Positions 22,029 through 32,981 of a DNA stretch of 64,000 bases are shown piece after piece. The first letter of the stretch is position 1. Each line of letters starts with the position of its first letter. The notes under the pieces are model-generated. The model worked only from the letters and a program-made list of their open reading frames with translations, searched no databases and had not been told where the DNA came from. Position numbers and translations under genes: made by a program. Origin of the DNA: Rugalucina vietnamica (Eukaryota; Mollusca; Bivalvia; Lucinida; Lucinidae); NCBI GenBank assembly GCA_964017185.1, contig OZ024869.1:59856761-59920760 (forward strand), given 5' to 3'.

Positions 22029-23558
22029 AGCTCACCTGAGCCGTCAGGCTCACAAGGTGAGCTTATAGTATACCCATGCTCCGGCGTCCGTCCGTCCGTC
22101 GTCCGTCCGTCGTCCGTCCGTCCGTCGTCCACCATTTTCAAAGATCTTCTCCTCTGAAACCGCTTGGCCAATCAAAGCCAAATTTTACATGAAGCATCTA
22201 TGGGAAGGGGGAACCAATGTGTATATAAATAATCCAGGTCACATGACCAAGATGGCCGCCATGCCCATATATGGTAAAAACCCTTCAAAAATCTTCTTCT
22301 CCGGAACCACAGGACCGATTTCAACCAAACTTGGCATGAAGCATTAATGGCTCAAGCACTACAATGTGTATATAAATCATGACCCTATGATGACCTTGAC
22401 CTATTTTACGGCAAGGTCAACATACGTCGCGAATGCATTTGAATGGGAAAAATTGTTAAATTGTCATTTAAAGGAAAAATCTTGCAGAAAATGAGCAGTA
22501 GGACTGAATATTAATGATTCTGAAAAAAATTGGGCACCAGGGGCTCATCCGCCCCCACCCCGGGGCAATATACATGTATATCTCCATAATATTCAAACAT
22601 CTTCTCCTCTGAAACCGCTTGGCCAATCAAAGCGAAATTTTATGTGAAGCATCAATAGGAAGGGGTAACAAATATGTATATAAAAAATCCAGGTCACATG
22701 ACCAAGATGGCCGCCATGCCCATATATGGTAAAAACCGTTCAAAAATCTTCTTCTCCAGAACCGCTTGACCGATTTCAACGAAACTTGGCACGAAGCATC
22801 GATGGCTCAAGCACTACAATGTATATATAAATCATGACCCTGTAATGACCTTGACCTATTTTACGGGAAGGTCAACATAGGTCACCAATGCATTTGAATG
22901 GGGAAAACTTTTAAAATGTCATTTAAAGTGAAAGTCTTGCAGGAAATGGGCAGTAGGACTGGATATTAATGATTCTGAAAAAATTGGACCCCAGGGGCTC
23001 ATGTGCCCCCACCCCGGGGCAATATACATGTATATTTCCATAATATTCAAACGTCTTCTCCTCTGAAACCGCTTGGCCAAACAAAGCCAAATTTTAAGTG
23101 AAGCATCTATAGAATGGGGGAATCAATGTATATATAAATAATCTAGGTCACATGACCAAGATGGCCGCCATGCCCATATATGGTAAAAACCCATCAAAAA
23201 TCATCTTCTCTGAAACCAATAGACTGATTTCAAGGAAACTTGGCGTGAGGCATCGATGGCTAAAGTACTCCAATGTATATATAAATCATGACCCTGTGAT
23301 GACCTTGACCAAGTTTATGGCAAGGTCAACATGGGTTGCCTGTGCATCTGAATTGGGAAAACTGTTAAAATGTCATTGGAAGGAAAAAGCCAACAGGAAA
23401 TTGGCAAATGGACAGAATATTGAAGATTCTGAAAAAAGAAAATGGCCCAAGGGCTTATCTGCCCTTGCACTGGAGTTAAATAGCATAATATTCAAACATG
23501 TTTATTGGTATATGCAGCTGATCTCAGGTGAGCGTTTACAGGACCATTGGTCCTCTGG
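22029..23558 (+). mobile_element. ~450 bp-unit tandem element, copy 1
   Basis: Begins AGCTCACCTGAGCCGTCAGG, followed by a CCGTCCGTCGT microsatellite (22087-22130). It then has three tandem units; TTCTCCTCTGAAACCGCTTG recurs at 22147, 22612 and 23056 (unit 444-465 bp). It ends GGACCATTGGTCCTCTGG. Each unit carries ACCAAGATGGCCGCCATGCC, CATATATGGTAAAAACC and a TGACCTTGACC block. Pearl/Helentron-like organisation; frames inside are repeat shadows. Confidence 0.8.
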
Positions 23559-23574
23559 TATTCCTTACTATTGA

Positions 23575-24027
23575 TAAAACCAAGCCAAAATCCCAACAAA
23601 ATAAACCGGAAATACAGCGATTATCATTATCATTAACAAAAACCATTTTCACTGGGACAGCAAAATTCATAAAGAAAAAAAATAAATTAAAACAAAAATA
23701 GCGTTCAACTGGCGAACACATGCAACAAAATCTTTTGATAAAACCATGCCCAAATCACAACCAAATACACCGGAAATACAGCGATTATCATTATCATTAA
23801 CAAAAACCATTTTCACTGGGACAGCGAAATTCATAAAGAAAGTAAATTAAATAAAAACAAAAAAGCGTTGAACTGGTGAACATATGCAACAAATACTTTT
23901 GATAAAACCAAACAAAATCACAACCAAATACACCGGAAATACTGCGATTGCCATTGTCATTAACAAAAACCATTTTCACTGGGACAGCGAAATTCATAAA
24001 GAATTAAATAAAAACAAAAATAGCGTT
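23575..24027 (+). repeat. 164 bp satellite, block A
   Basis: About 2.8 monomers; CACTGGGACAGC recurs at 164 and 163 bp spacing. Consensus words: CAACCAAATACACCGGAAAT, ACAGCGATTATCATTATCAT, GCGTTCAACTGGCGAACACA. The last bases, CGTT (24024-24027), are the left target duplication of the retrotransposon array. Confidence 0.9.
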
Positions 24028-24847
24028 TGTCATGTATGACAGTTACTTGTTGAAAGATGTGCATTCAGTACTGGTAAACTTCCCAAGGGAGTATGCCCAG
24101 GAAAGTATGATGTTATACATATGATGTTTACTTGTTGTCCTTAGCAATTATTTACTTTTAGTGTCCCAGATATTGGACATAAACAGGTTGTTTACTTCAG
24201 AATTTTCTAGAAATTTCAAATTGTTCTTTGACGGAAAAATCTGGAAGAACCAAAGATGTAGAATCTTCTAGAAAAATCTTTTTTTTTATGTCAAAAGAAT
24301 ATTGTGGAATTTTCTGGAAGGATAATGGCCTCTCTAGAATATTCCAGAACATAAAATTCTGGTAAACAACTTGTTATTTTTAGTATATGATATCATAGAA
24401 TTTGCTGGAAGAATCCTGAATGTTCCTCAGTGCTATATAAGGGCTACAAATTTTCATAAGGACAATCTTTGGGTACTATTACTATTAAGAAGTCAAAATC
24501 TATCTTACTGGAATTTAAACTTATTCTTGGATTACTTTGTGATATTTGATTCTGGATTGGGACATAGTGCTATTTTGAAACAAACTTTAATTCTTGGGAT
24601 CAGAAACTGATACAGACTTGTGTTAAAAAATTCTGAGGGACATTCAGACATTCTTTAAGGGAATTAACATCTTGAAAGGTATTGTACATTCATTTTTGTT
24701 TGATTGTATATATGCTTTTGATTGTTTCACATGTAATTACTGGTTAAATCACTTCTAAATAGATTTGTTGAATTTTAAACAAAGCTTGTTGCTGGCTAAC
24801 CAACTTGTTGGTTTCCTTAATCTTCTAGTTACGCCTGGCACGTAACA
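24028..24847 (+). repeat. LTR1 (820 bp, outer type)
   Basis: Starts TGTCATGTATGACAG and ends GCACGTAACA (TG..CA). It has a TATA box CTATATAAGG at 24433-24442, with heat-shock-element arrays upstream. It shares diagnostic bases with LTR4 rather than LTR2/3: AAAAGAATATTG, GGCCTCTCTAG and TTTTAAACAAAGC. Confidence 0.95.
24200..24442 (+). promoter_or_regulatory. LTR1 U3 promoter: heat-shock elements plus TATA box
   Basis: Heat-shock factor binds alternating GAA/TTC triplets spaced by two bases. Here: GAAttTTCtaGAAatTTC (24200-24217), GAAtcTTCtaGAA (24261-24273), GAAttTTCtgGAA (24307-24319), GAAtaTTCcaGAA (24337-24349), and a six-unit array with two imperfect units (24398-24425). A TATA box follows 9 bases later at about 24434. 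The same block is kept in all four LTRs. Heat- or stress-inducible transcription is inferred. Confidence 0.8.
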
Positions 24848-24851
24848 GAAT

Positions 24852-24871
24852 TGAGGGTTCGAGTCCGGGAT
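24852..24871 (+). other. Candidate primer-binding site, internal 1
   Basis: TGAGGGTTCGAGTCCGGGA begins 4 bases after LTR1. It differs from the equivalent site in internals 2 and 3 (TGGGGGCTCGAGTCCGG), which resembles a tRNA-Pro complement with a two-base insertion. Confidence 0.45.
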
Positions 24872-24960
24872 TGAAATTTCTTGTGCACCAAATTTATTTA
24901 AAATTCTAAAGTATCTTCACTGTTTGCTGTTTAAATAGCTAAAGCCAGCAAAAAGCAACC

Positions 24961-27900
24961 ATGTCATTCAAACTAAGTGACTTTATTGCTGCGCCTTCTC
25001 AGGAGCTGTTAGATAAGGCCAAAAAGAGTGACCTCTTAGACATAGTTGATCATTATGGGTTGTCAAATATCAAGACTTCCATGTTAAAACATGAAATTAA
25101 GAACATTTTGATTCAGTTTTTTTGTTGACGAGGAAATTTTTGATTCCTCAGCTACTTCTCAGATTCTAGTCACTCAGACTGACTTGCAGTTGAGGGAACT
25201 AGAAATCAAAAGACAAATTGAGATGGAAAAACTAAAATTTGAGTATGAAGAAAGAATAAGGTTGGAAACTTTAGAACGGGATGAAAGAATAAGGGCAGAA
25301 AAGGCCGAAAGGGAAGAAAGAATAAGATTGGAAACTTTAGAACGGGAAGAAAGAATGGATAAACAAAAGTTAGAAATGGAAGAACGAGAGAAGGAAAAAC
25401 AAAGAGAATTAGAACGAGAAAAAATTGAGTTAGAAAAAGAAAAATTAGAAAGAGAAGAAAGGCTTGAAATTGAAAAAGAAAAATTTAAATTTGAAATTGA
25501 AGACCAGAGGACCAATGGTCCTGTAAACGCTCACCTGAGTCTGCTGCATATACCAATAAATATGTTTGAATATTATGGTATTTAACCCCAGTGCAGGGGC
25601 AGATGAAGCCCTTGGGCCGTTTTCTTTTTTCAGAATAATCAATATTCTGTCCATTTGCCAATTTCTTGCTGGCTTTTCCCTTCAAATGACATTTTAACAG
25701 TTTTCCCATTCAAATGCATGGGCAACCCATGCTGACCTTGCCATAAACTTGGTCAAGGTCATCACAGGGTAATGATTTATATACATGTATACATTGTAGT
25801 ACTATAGCCATGGATGTTTCACGCCAAGTTTCATTGAAGTCAATCTATTGGTTTCAGAGAAGAAGATATTTGAAGGGTTTTTACCATATATGGGCATGGC
25901 GGTCATCTTGGTCATGTGACCTAGATTATTAATATATACATTGGTTCCCCCATCCTATAGATGCTTCACATAAATTTTGGCTTCAATTGGCCAAGTGGTT
26001 TTAGAGGAGAAGATGTTTGAATATTATGGTAATATACATGTATATTGCCTCCGGGTATGGGCATATGAGCCCTTAGGTCCATTTTTTTTTCAGAATCATT
26101 AATATTTAGTCCTACTACCCATTTCCTGCAAGATTTTCACCTCAAATGACTTTTTAAAAGTTTTCCCAATTCCAATGCATTGGCGACCTATGTTGACCTT
26201 GTCTTAAAATAGGTCAAGGTCACCACAGGGTCATAATATATATACACATTGTAGTACTTCAGCCATTGGTGCTTCATGCCAAGTTTCTTTGAAATCGGTC
26301 CACCAGATTCGGAGAAGAAGATTTTTGAAGGGTTTTTACCTTATATGGGCATGGCAGCCATCTTGGTCCTGTGAACTAGATAATTTATATATACATTAAT
26401 TCCCCCATTCCATAGATGCTTCACATAAAATTTGGCTTTGATTCGACAAGTGGTTTCAGAGGAGAAGATGTTTGAATATTATGGTAATATACATGTATAT
26501 TGCCCCGGGGTGGGGGCACATGAGCCCCTGGGGTCCATTTTTTTTCAGAATCATTAATATTCAGTCCTACTGCCCATTTCCTGCAAGACTTTCACTTTAA
26601 ATGACATTTTAAAAGTTTTCCCTATTCAAATGCATTGGCGACCTATGTTGACCTTGCCGTAAAAAAGGTCAAGGTCATCACAGGGTCATGATTTATATAT
26701 ACATTGTAGTACTTGAGCCATTGATGCTTCATGCCAAGTTTCTTTGAAATCGATCCACCGGTTCTGGAGAAGAAGATTTTTGAAGGGTTTTTACCATATA
26801 TGGGCATTGCGGCCATCTTGGTCATGTGACCTGGATTATTTATATATACATTGATTACCCCTTCCTATTGATGCTTCACATAAAATTTAGCTTTGATTGG
26901 CCAAGCGGTTTCAGAGGAGATGATGTTTGAATATTATGGTAATATACATGTATATTGCCCCGGGGTGGGGGCATATGAGCCCCTGGGGTCCAATTTTTTT
27001 CAGAATCATTAATACTCAGTCCTACTGCCCATTTCCTGCAAGACTTTCACTTTAAATGACATTTTAAAAGTTTTCCCCATTCAAATGCATTGGCTACCTA
27101 TGTTGACCTTGCCATAAAATAGGTCAAGGTCACCGCAAGGTCATGATTTATATACACATTGTAGTACTTGAGTCATTAATGCTTCATGCCAAGTTTGGTT
27201 GAAATCGGTCCAGTGGTTCCGGAGAAGAAGATTTTTGAAGGGTTTTTACCATATATGGGCATGGCGGCCATCTTGGTCATGTGACCTAGATTATTTATAT
27301 ATACATTGGTTCCCCCTTCCCATAGATGCTTCATGTAAAATTTGGCTTTGATTGGCCAAGCTGTTTCAGAGAAGAAGATCTTTGAAAATGGTGGACGACG
27401 GACGGACGGACGACGGACGACGGACGGACGGACGGACGGACGCCGGATCATGGCCATCCTATAAGCTCACCTTGTGAGCCTGACGGCTCAGGTGAGCTAA
27501 AAAAGAAAGAGAAAGGCAATTTCAGTTAAGAATGAAGGAAATTGAACTTAATGACAAATCAAAATCAAAATCTTTGCCTTTGGCTACTAGTACAGTATTT
27601 GATGTCACAAAACACATTCGTCTCGTTCCTACATTTCAAGAAAAAGCGGTTGACAAATATTTCTTACATTTTGAGAAGGTGGCAGAAAACTTGAAATGGC
27701 CAAGAGAGCACTGGACCTTGCTTTTGCAAAGTGTTGTAATTGGTAAAGCTCGAGAAATTTACACTCAGCTTTCTCTTGAGCAAAGCTCAGATTATGATAC
27801 AGTAAAGGAATTTATTCTTAAGGCTTATGAGCTGGTCCCTGAGGCATACAGGCAGAAATTTAGAGACTGTAGAAAAGAACATGACCAGACTCATGTTGAG

Positions 27901-30900
27901 TTTGCTAGAACAAAAGAGCAACTATTTGATAGATGGTGTTCTTCAAAGAAAGTAGGTTCTGATCATGCAAAGCTAAGGCAGCTCATGCTTGTTGAGGAAT
28001 TCAAACGGTGCATAAATTCTGATGTTAAGGCTTTCTTGAACGAAAGAGAAGTTGAAAACTTGGAAACAGCAGCACGTTTAGCTGATGACTATGCTTTGAC
28101 CCATAAGGCTTCATTTGTCAACAAGCCATATCCTAGGAAACCATATAACCCTCAATCAAAGCAAATTACCCCTCAGTCAAAACCATATTCCCCTCAGTCC
28201 GGTCCCAAAGCCAATCCCAGTAATCCAACTGACAATTCCAGTCCAAAACCCAAATTTTCTAGTGAAAACAAAGGATAAAATCCCTTATCCCAGCCAATTT
28301 GTAATTATTGTAAGAAAACTGGCCACATTATTTCTGAATGTTTGGCACTGAAACGAAAGAAAGAAAGAGAAAATCTAGAGAGTGCTAAACCGACAGGTCT
28401 CACCTCCTTAAAGGCTAAACCACAGTCTTGTATCCAGGAAGAAAACCCTATACTGACCAGAACTTGTAAAGAGTCAGTCTCTGAGGATTCTATTATGGAG
28501 ATTTATGAACCATTCTTATCAGATGGTTTTGTGTCACTTAACAGTGACTCTGCCCAGTCTACCCCTATCAAAATCTTACGAGATACCGGAGCTTCTCAAT
28601 CCCTTATCTTGGCAGATACCTTGCCATTTTCCGAGAAGTCTTCTTCTGGGACAAGTGTCCTTATCCAGGGCGTAGAGTGTGGATTTGTTAACGTACCCCT
28701 CCATAATATCTATTTGTCCTCTGACTTAGTAACAGGTCCCGTGGCTGTAGGTACTAGACCTTATCTACCTTTTAAAGGTGTTCACTTGCTGTTAGGCAAT
28801 GATTTGGCAGGAGATAAGGTTGTGGTAAACCCACTTTTGACCAGCACACCATGTGTTGATCAACCGCCTGATCGCATTGAGCAGGAAATTCCTGACCTTT
28901 ACCCTTCTTGTGCTGTTACTAGGGCAATGGCTAAGAAAGCCAAATTATATGATGGGATGCAGGACATAAATTTAACTGACACTTTGATAGGTCAGTCCTT
29001 TAATAAAGAGATTTCAACATCTCTTTCCCCTAGTCAGTCTGATATTCAGACTGACCCTAGCAATCCAAGGTCGGGGTCAGAAAATGACCTTTCACCCTCA
29101 ACGTCAAACGATCAAGGTCATGACCAGATGTCAAGGTCACAGCTTTGTAAAGAACAACACAGTGATTCTGAGATCTCGCCTTTATTTGAAAGGGCTTTAG
29201 ATGAAAAAGAAATATCCCAGGTCCCTGTTTGCTATTATGTCAAAAATGGCATATTAATGCGAAAATGGCGTCCTCCAGATGTCTCAGCAGAAGATGAGTG
29301 GACTGTTAACCACCAAATTGTGATCCCTAGGGTTTATCGCCCTGAAATCTTAAACTTGGCTCATGAAACACCCATGTCAGGCCATTTAGGTGTAAATAAG
29401 ACCTATCACAAGATTCTAAATCATTTCTACTGGCCAGGATTAAAATCTGATGTTTCACAGCATTGCAAATCCTGCCACACTTGTCAAATGGTAGGAAAAC
29501 CCAATCAGACCATTCCAAAAGCTCAATTGCAGCCCATTCCTGCCTTTGATGAACCTTTCAGCAGAGTGATTATTGATTGTGTAGGTCCCTTACCCAAAAC
29601 AAAGAAAGGTTGTGAATATCTTCTGACCATAATGTGTGCTTCAACTCGCTTTCCTGAAGCTATCCCACTCAGAAATATCAAGGCTAAAACAATAGTTAAT
29701 GCACTTGTGAAGTTCTTCACATTTGTAGGCCTCCCAAAATCTATCCAGTCAGACCAGGGCTCAAATTTTATGTCAGGAATTTTTCAGCAAGTCATGTACG
29801 AACTTGGAATTAAGCAATACAAGTCATCGGCTTACCACCCTGAAAGCCAAGGTGCCTTAGAAAGATTCCATCAAACTTTGAAAAACATGATCAGATCTTA
29901 CTGCTTTGACACTGAAAAAGATTGGGATGAAGGCATACACTTGCTTCTATTTGCTGTAAGAGAATCTGTACAAGAGTCTCTGGGGCTCAGCCCATTTGAG
30001 CTTGTTTTTGGGCACACTGTACGTGGACCGTTAAAACTTCTAAAAGAGAAATTTCTCTCAGATGATGACAGTTCTTTGAACTTACTTCAGTATGTGTCTG
30101 ATTTCAAAAACAGACTATCAAAGGCCTGTGATGCAGCTCAGTCCAATCTCAAATCTGCTCAAAGCAAAATGAAGATTCGTTATGATGAAAATGCCAAAGA
30201 CAGAAATTTTGAACCTGGAGACAAGGTACTTGCTCTCTTGCCCATTCCTGGCAGACCTTTACAAGCTAGATATTATGGCCCGTATACTGTTGATAAAAAG
30301 TTAAGTGACGTGAATTACATTGTTAACACTCCTGGGAGGCGCAAGCAAAACAGCTATGTCACATTAATATGCTCAAGAAGTATATTGATAGGGATAGTTC
30401 TGTTATTTCATCAGTAAATATAGTTAATTCTGTCCCTCATGAACAAAATCAAATGGACTCTGTGGACTTCAACTTTGAGAAATCTGATCCCTCGTCATCG
30501 AAACTCCAGAATTCTGACATACTACAGAATCTTGATCAGAAACTGTCTCACCTTGATTCAGACAAAAGACTTGAACTGAAACAGTTAGTTCTCGAATATG
30601 AGCACTTATTTCCGGACATTCCATCCAGAACTGACAAAATCTATCATGATGTTGACATTATTGAAGGTTCAAAACCTGTAAAGCAACATGCTTACAGAAT
30701 GAACCCTGTAAAACAGCAATATCTCAGGGAAGAAGTTCAATATTTGCTGGACAATGATTTCATTGAACCCAGCCAAAGTGAATGGAGTTCTCCTTGTATT
30801 CTTGTACCAAAGCCAGACGGGACATTTAGAATGTGCACAGACTATCGAAAAGTCAATTCTGTCACTAAAACAGACACTTTTCCCATCCCACGAATCGATG

Positions 30901-31903
30901 ACTGCATTGATAATATTGGACATGCCAAGTATGTTACAAAGTTCGATCTGCTAAAGGGATTTTGGCAGATACCCCTCACAGACAGAGCAAAGGAGATCTC
31001 GGCATTTGTTACACCAGATGGACTGTACCAGTATAAAGTCATGCCATTTGGAATGAAGAACTCGCCTGCGACTTTTCAGCGGCTGGTCAACAGTTTGATT
31101 TCCAATCTGGATGGCTGTAAAGCCTATATCGACGACGCTATTATCTTCAGTGAGGAGTGGTAACAACAATCAGAACATTCTTTGACCGGCTAAGTGATGC
31201 TAAACTAACTGTGAACTTGGCAAAAAGTGAATTTTGCCATGCAAACTTGACATTTCTTGGACACATTGTAGGTCAAGGTCAGGTAAAACCTGTAGAAGCT
31301 AAAGTTGAGGCTATCTCGGATTTTCCTGTACCTACTAGCAAAAGACAACTGATGCGCTTTCTGGGTATGGCTGGATATTACAGGAAATTCTGCAACAACT
31401 TCTCGGCTATAGCTGAGCCTCTGACAAACTTGCTTGGTAAGAAGGCCAAGTATGTTTGGACGGATGACTGCCAGAAGTCATTTGATAAGCTCAAGGCCAT
31501 ACTTAGAAGTACACCAAGTTTTGACAAAGAGTTCAAGTTGGCTGTAGATGCCAGTGATGTTGGTGCAGGCAGTGTATTGTTGCAAGAAGATGACAATGGT
31601 GTTGACCATCCTGTTTGTTATTTTTCCAAAAAGTTTAACAAGCATCAGAGAAATTACTCTACCATAGAGAAAGAATGCCTATCTCTAATCCTTGCGCTTC
31701 AGCACATTGAAGTTTACTTAGCTTCTTCACATCCACCAAGTGTTGTCTTCAGTGACCACAATCCACTGACTTTCATACATAAAATGAAAAACAAGAACCA
31801 GCGTTTACTCAGGTGGAGTCTCATGTTGCAAGAGCACAATCTTGACATCAGACATATCCGAGGAAGAGATCATATCATTCCAGACACCCTAAGCAGAGCT
31901 TAA
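24961..31903 (+). pseudogene. gag-pol: gag-pol, copy 1 (broken, interrupted by insertion)
   Basis: Starts ATG at 24961 (MSFKLSDFIAAPSQ). Defects relative to the other copies: an extra T in a T run at 25117-25123 shifts frame; a 1995 bp element sits in the coiled-coil part of gag (25504-27498); CAA to TAA at 28276; loss of one A at about 30346-30350 shifts frame before RT; CAA to TAA at 31161, followed by a 10 bp deletion; and a 15 bp in-frame loss near 31510 in RNase H. The SCAN-like Gag region, zinc knuckle, protease DTGAS, integrase DD35E, RT YIDD and RNase H DASDVGAG remain readable in pieces. It cannot make a full polyprotein. Confidence 0.92.
25504..27498 (-). mobile_element. ~450 bp-unit tandem element inserted in gag, copy 2
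   Basis: Reverse-orientation element beginning CCAGAGGACCAATGGTCC and ending CTCAGGTGAGCT. It has about four tandem units of ~450 bp and a (GGACGGAC)n microsatellite at about 27395-27445. The surrounding gag sequence (GAAATTGAAGA | AAAGAAAGAGAAAGG) is continuous in copies 2 and 3, so both ends are defined exactly, apart from one to two A residues. No clear target duplication longer than a few A bases, in keeping with a Helitron-like rather than a cut-and-paste mechanism. It encodes no transposase. Confidence 0.88.
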
Positions 31904-32038
31904 GTGCCTCTACAATGCTGATGTCCAGCTTTGTGCTGTTGTATTTGATTAGTTTTGCACAAATTTTGCTAAACATATTGTATACAATTATCCAGTATTG
32001 CAAAAGAAAGCTTTATTTTATAAAACTTTCTTTTCTTT

Positions 32039-32050
32039 GAAGAGGGGAAG
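32039..32050 (+). other. Polypurine tract, internal 1
   Basis: GAAGAGGGGAAG directly precedes LTR2, where plus-strand priming should start. Identical tracts lie at 38073-38084 and 44119-44130. Confidence 0.85.
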
Positions 32051-32868
32051 TGTTATGTATGACAGTTACTTGTTGAAAGATGTGCATTCAGTACTGGTAA
32101 ACTTCCCAAGGGAGTATGCCCAGGAAAGTATGATGTTATACATATGATGTTTACTTGTTGTCCTTAGCAATTATTTACTTTTAGTGTCCCAGATATTGGA
32201 CATAAACAGGTTGTTTACTTCAGAATTTTCTAGAAATTTCAAATTGTTCTTTGACGGAAAAATCTGGAAGAACCAAAGATGTAGAATCTTCTAGAAAAAA
32301 TCTTTTTTTATGTCAAAATATATTGTGGAATTTTCTGGAAGGATAATGGCATCTCTAGAATATTCCAGAACATAAATTTTTGGTAAACAACTTGTTATTT
32401 TTAGTATATGATATCATAGAATTTGCTGGAAGAATCCTGAATGTTCCTCAGTGCTATATAAGGGCTACAAATTTTCATAAGGACAATCTTTGGGTACTAT
32501 TACTATTAAGAAGTCAAAATCTATCTTACTGGAATTTAAACTTATTCTTGGATTACTTTGTGATATATGATTCTGGATTGGGACATAGTGCTATTTTGAA
32601 ACAAACTTTAATTCTTGGGATCAGAAACTGATACAGACTTGTGTTAAAAAATTCTGAGGGACATTCAGACATTCTTTAAGGGAATTAACATCTTGAAAGG
32701 TATTGTACATTCATTTTTGTTTGATTGTATATATGCTTTTGATTGTTTCACATGTAATTACTGGTTAAATCACTTCTAAATAGATTTGTTAAATTTTAAT
32801 CAAAGCTTGTTGCTGGCTAACCAACTTGTTGGTTTCCTTAATCTTCTAGTTACGCCTGGCACGTAACA
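32051..32868 (+). repeat. LTR2 (818 bp, inner type)
   Basis: TGTTATGTATGACAG to GCACGTAACA. Shares GGCATCTCTAG and TTTTAATCAAAGC with LTR3 against the outer LTRs. It serves at once as 3' LTR of internal 1 and 5' LTR of internal 2; there is no target duplication at either edge. Confidence 0.95.
32223..32462 (+). promoter_or_regulatory. LTR2 U3 promoter: heat-shock elements plus TATA box
   Basis: All five GAA/TTC arrays found in LTR1 are present, from 32223 to 32446, with the TATA box at about 32455-32462. Confidence 0.8.
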
Positions 32869-32872
32869 GAAT

Positions 32873-32892
32873 TGGGGGCTCGAGTCCGGTAT
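32873..32892 (+). other. Candidate primer-binding site, internal 2
   Basis: TGGGGGCTCGAGTCCGGTAT, 4 bases after LTR2. Complementary to a tRNA-Pro-like 3' end (AGCCCCCA) except for an apparent AG insertion. The same site is at 38907-38926 in internal 3. Confidence 0.5.
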
Positions 32893-32981
32893 TGAAATTT
32901 CTTGTGCATCAAATTTATTTAAAATTCTAAAGTATCTTCACTGTTTGCTGTTTAAATAGCTAAAGCCAGCAAAAAGCAACC

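Noticed and set aside
23152..23574. 140-codon frame beginning MTKMAAMPIYGKNPSK
   Set aside because: The same peptide start occurs in other copies of the ~450 bp unit on either strand of the window; it arises from the ACCAAGATGGCCGCC block of the repeat.
23575..24027. CRISPR or other regular interspaced array
   Set aside because: Monomers are conserved along their whole length with no variable spacers; ordinary satellite DNA.
25184..25585. Glu/Lys/Arg-rich 133-codon frame as a separate coiled-coil protein
   Set aside because: It is the gag coiled-coil segment of retrotransposon copy 1 running into an inserted tandem-unit element; the last ~28 codons are insert sequence.
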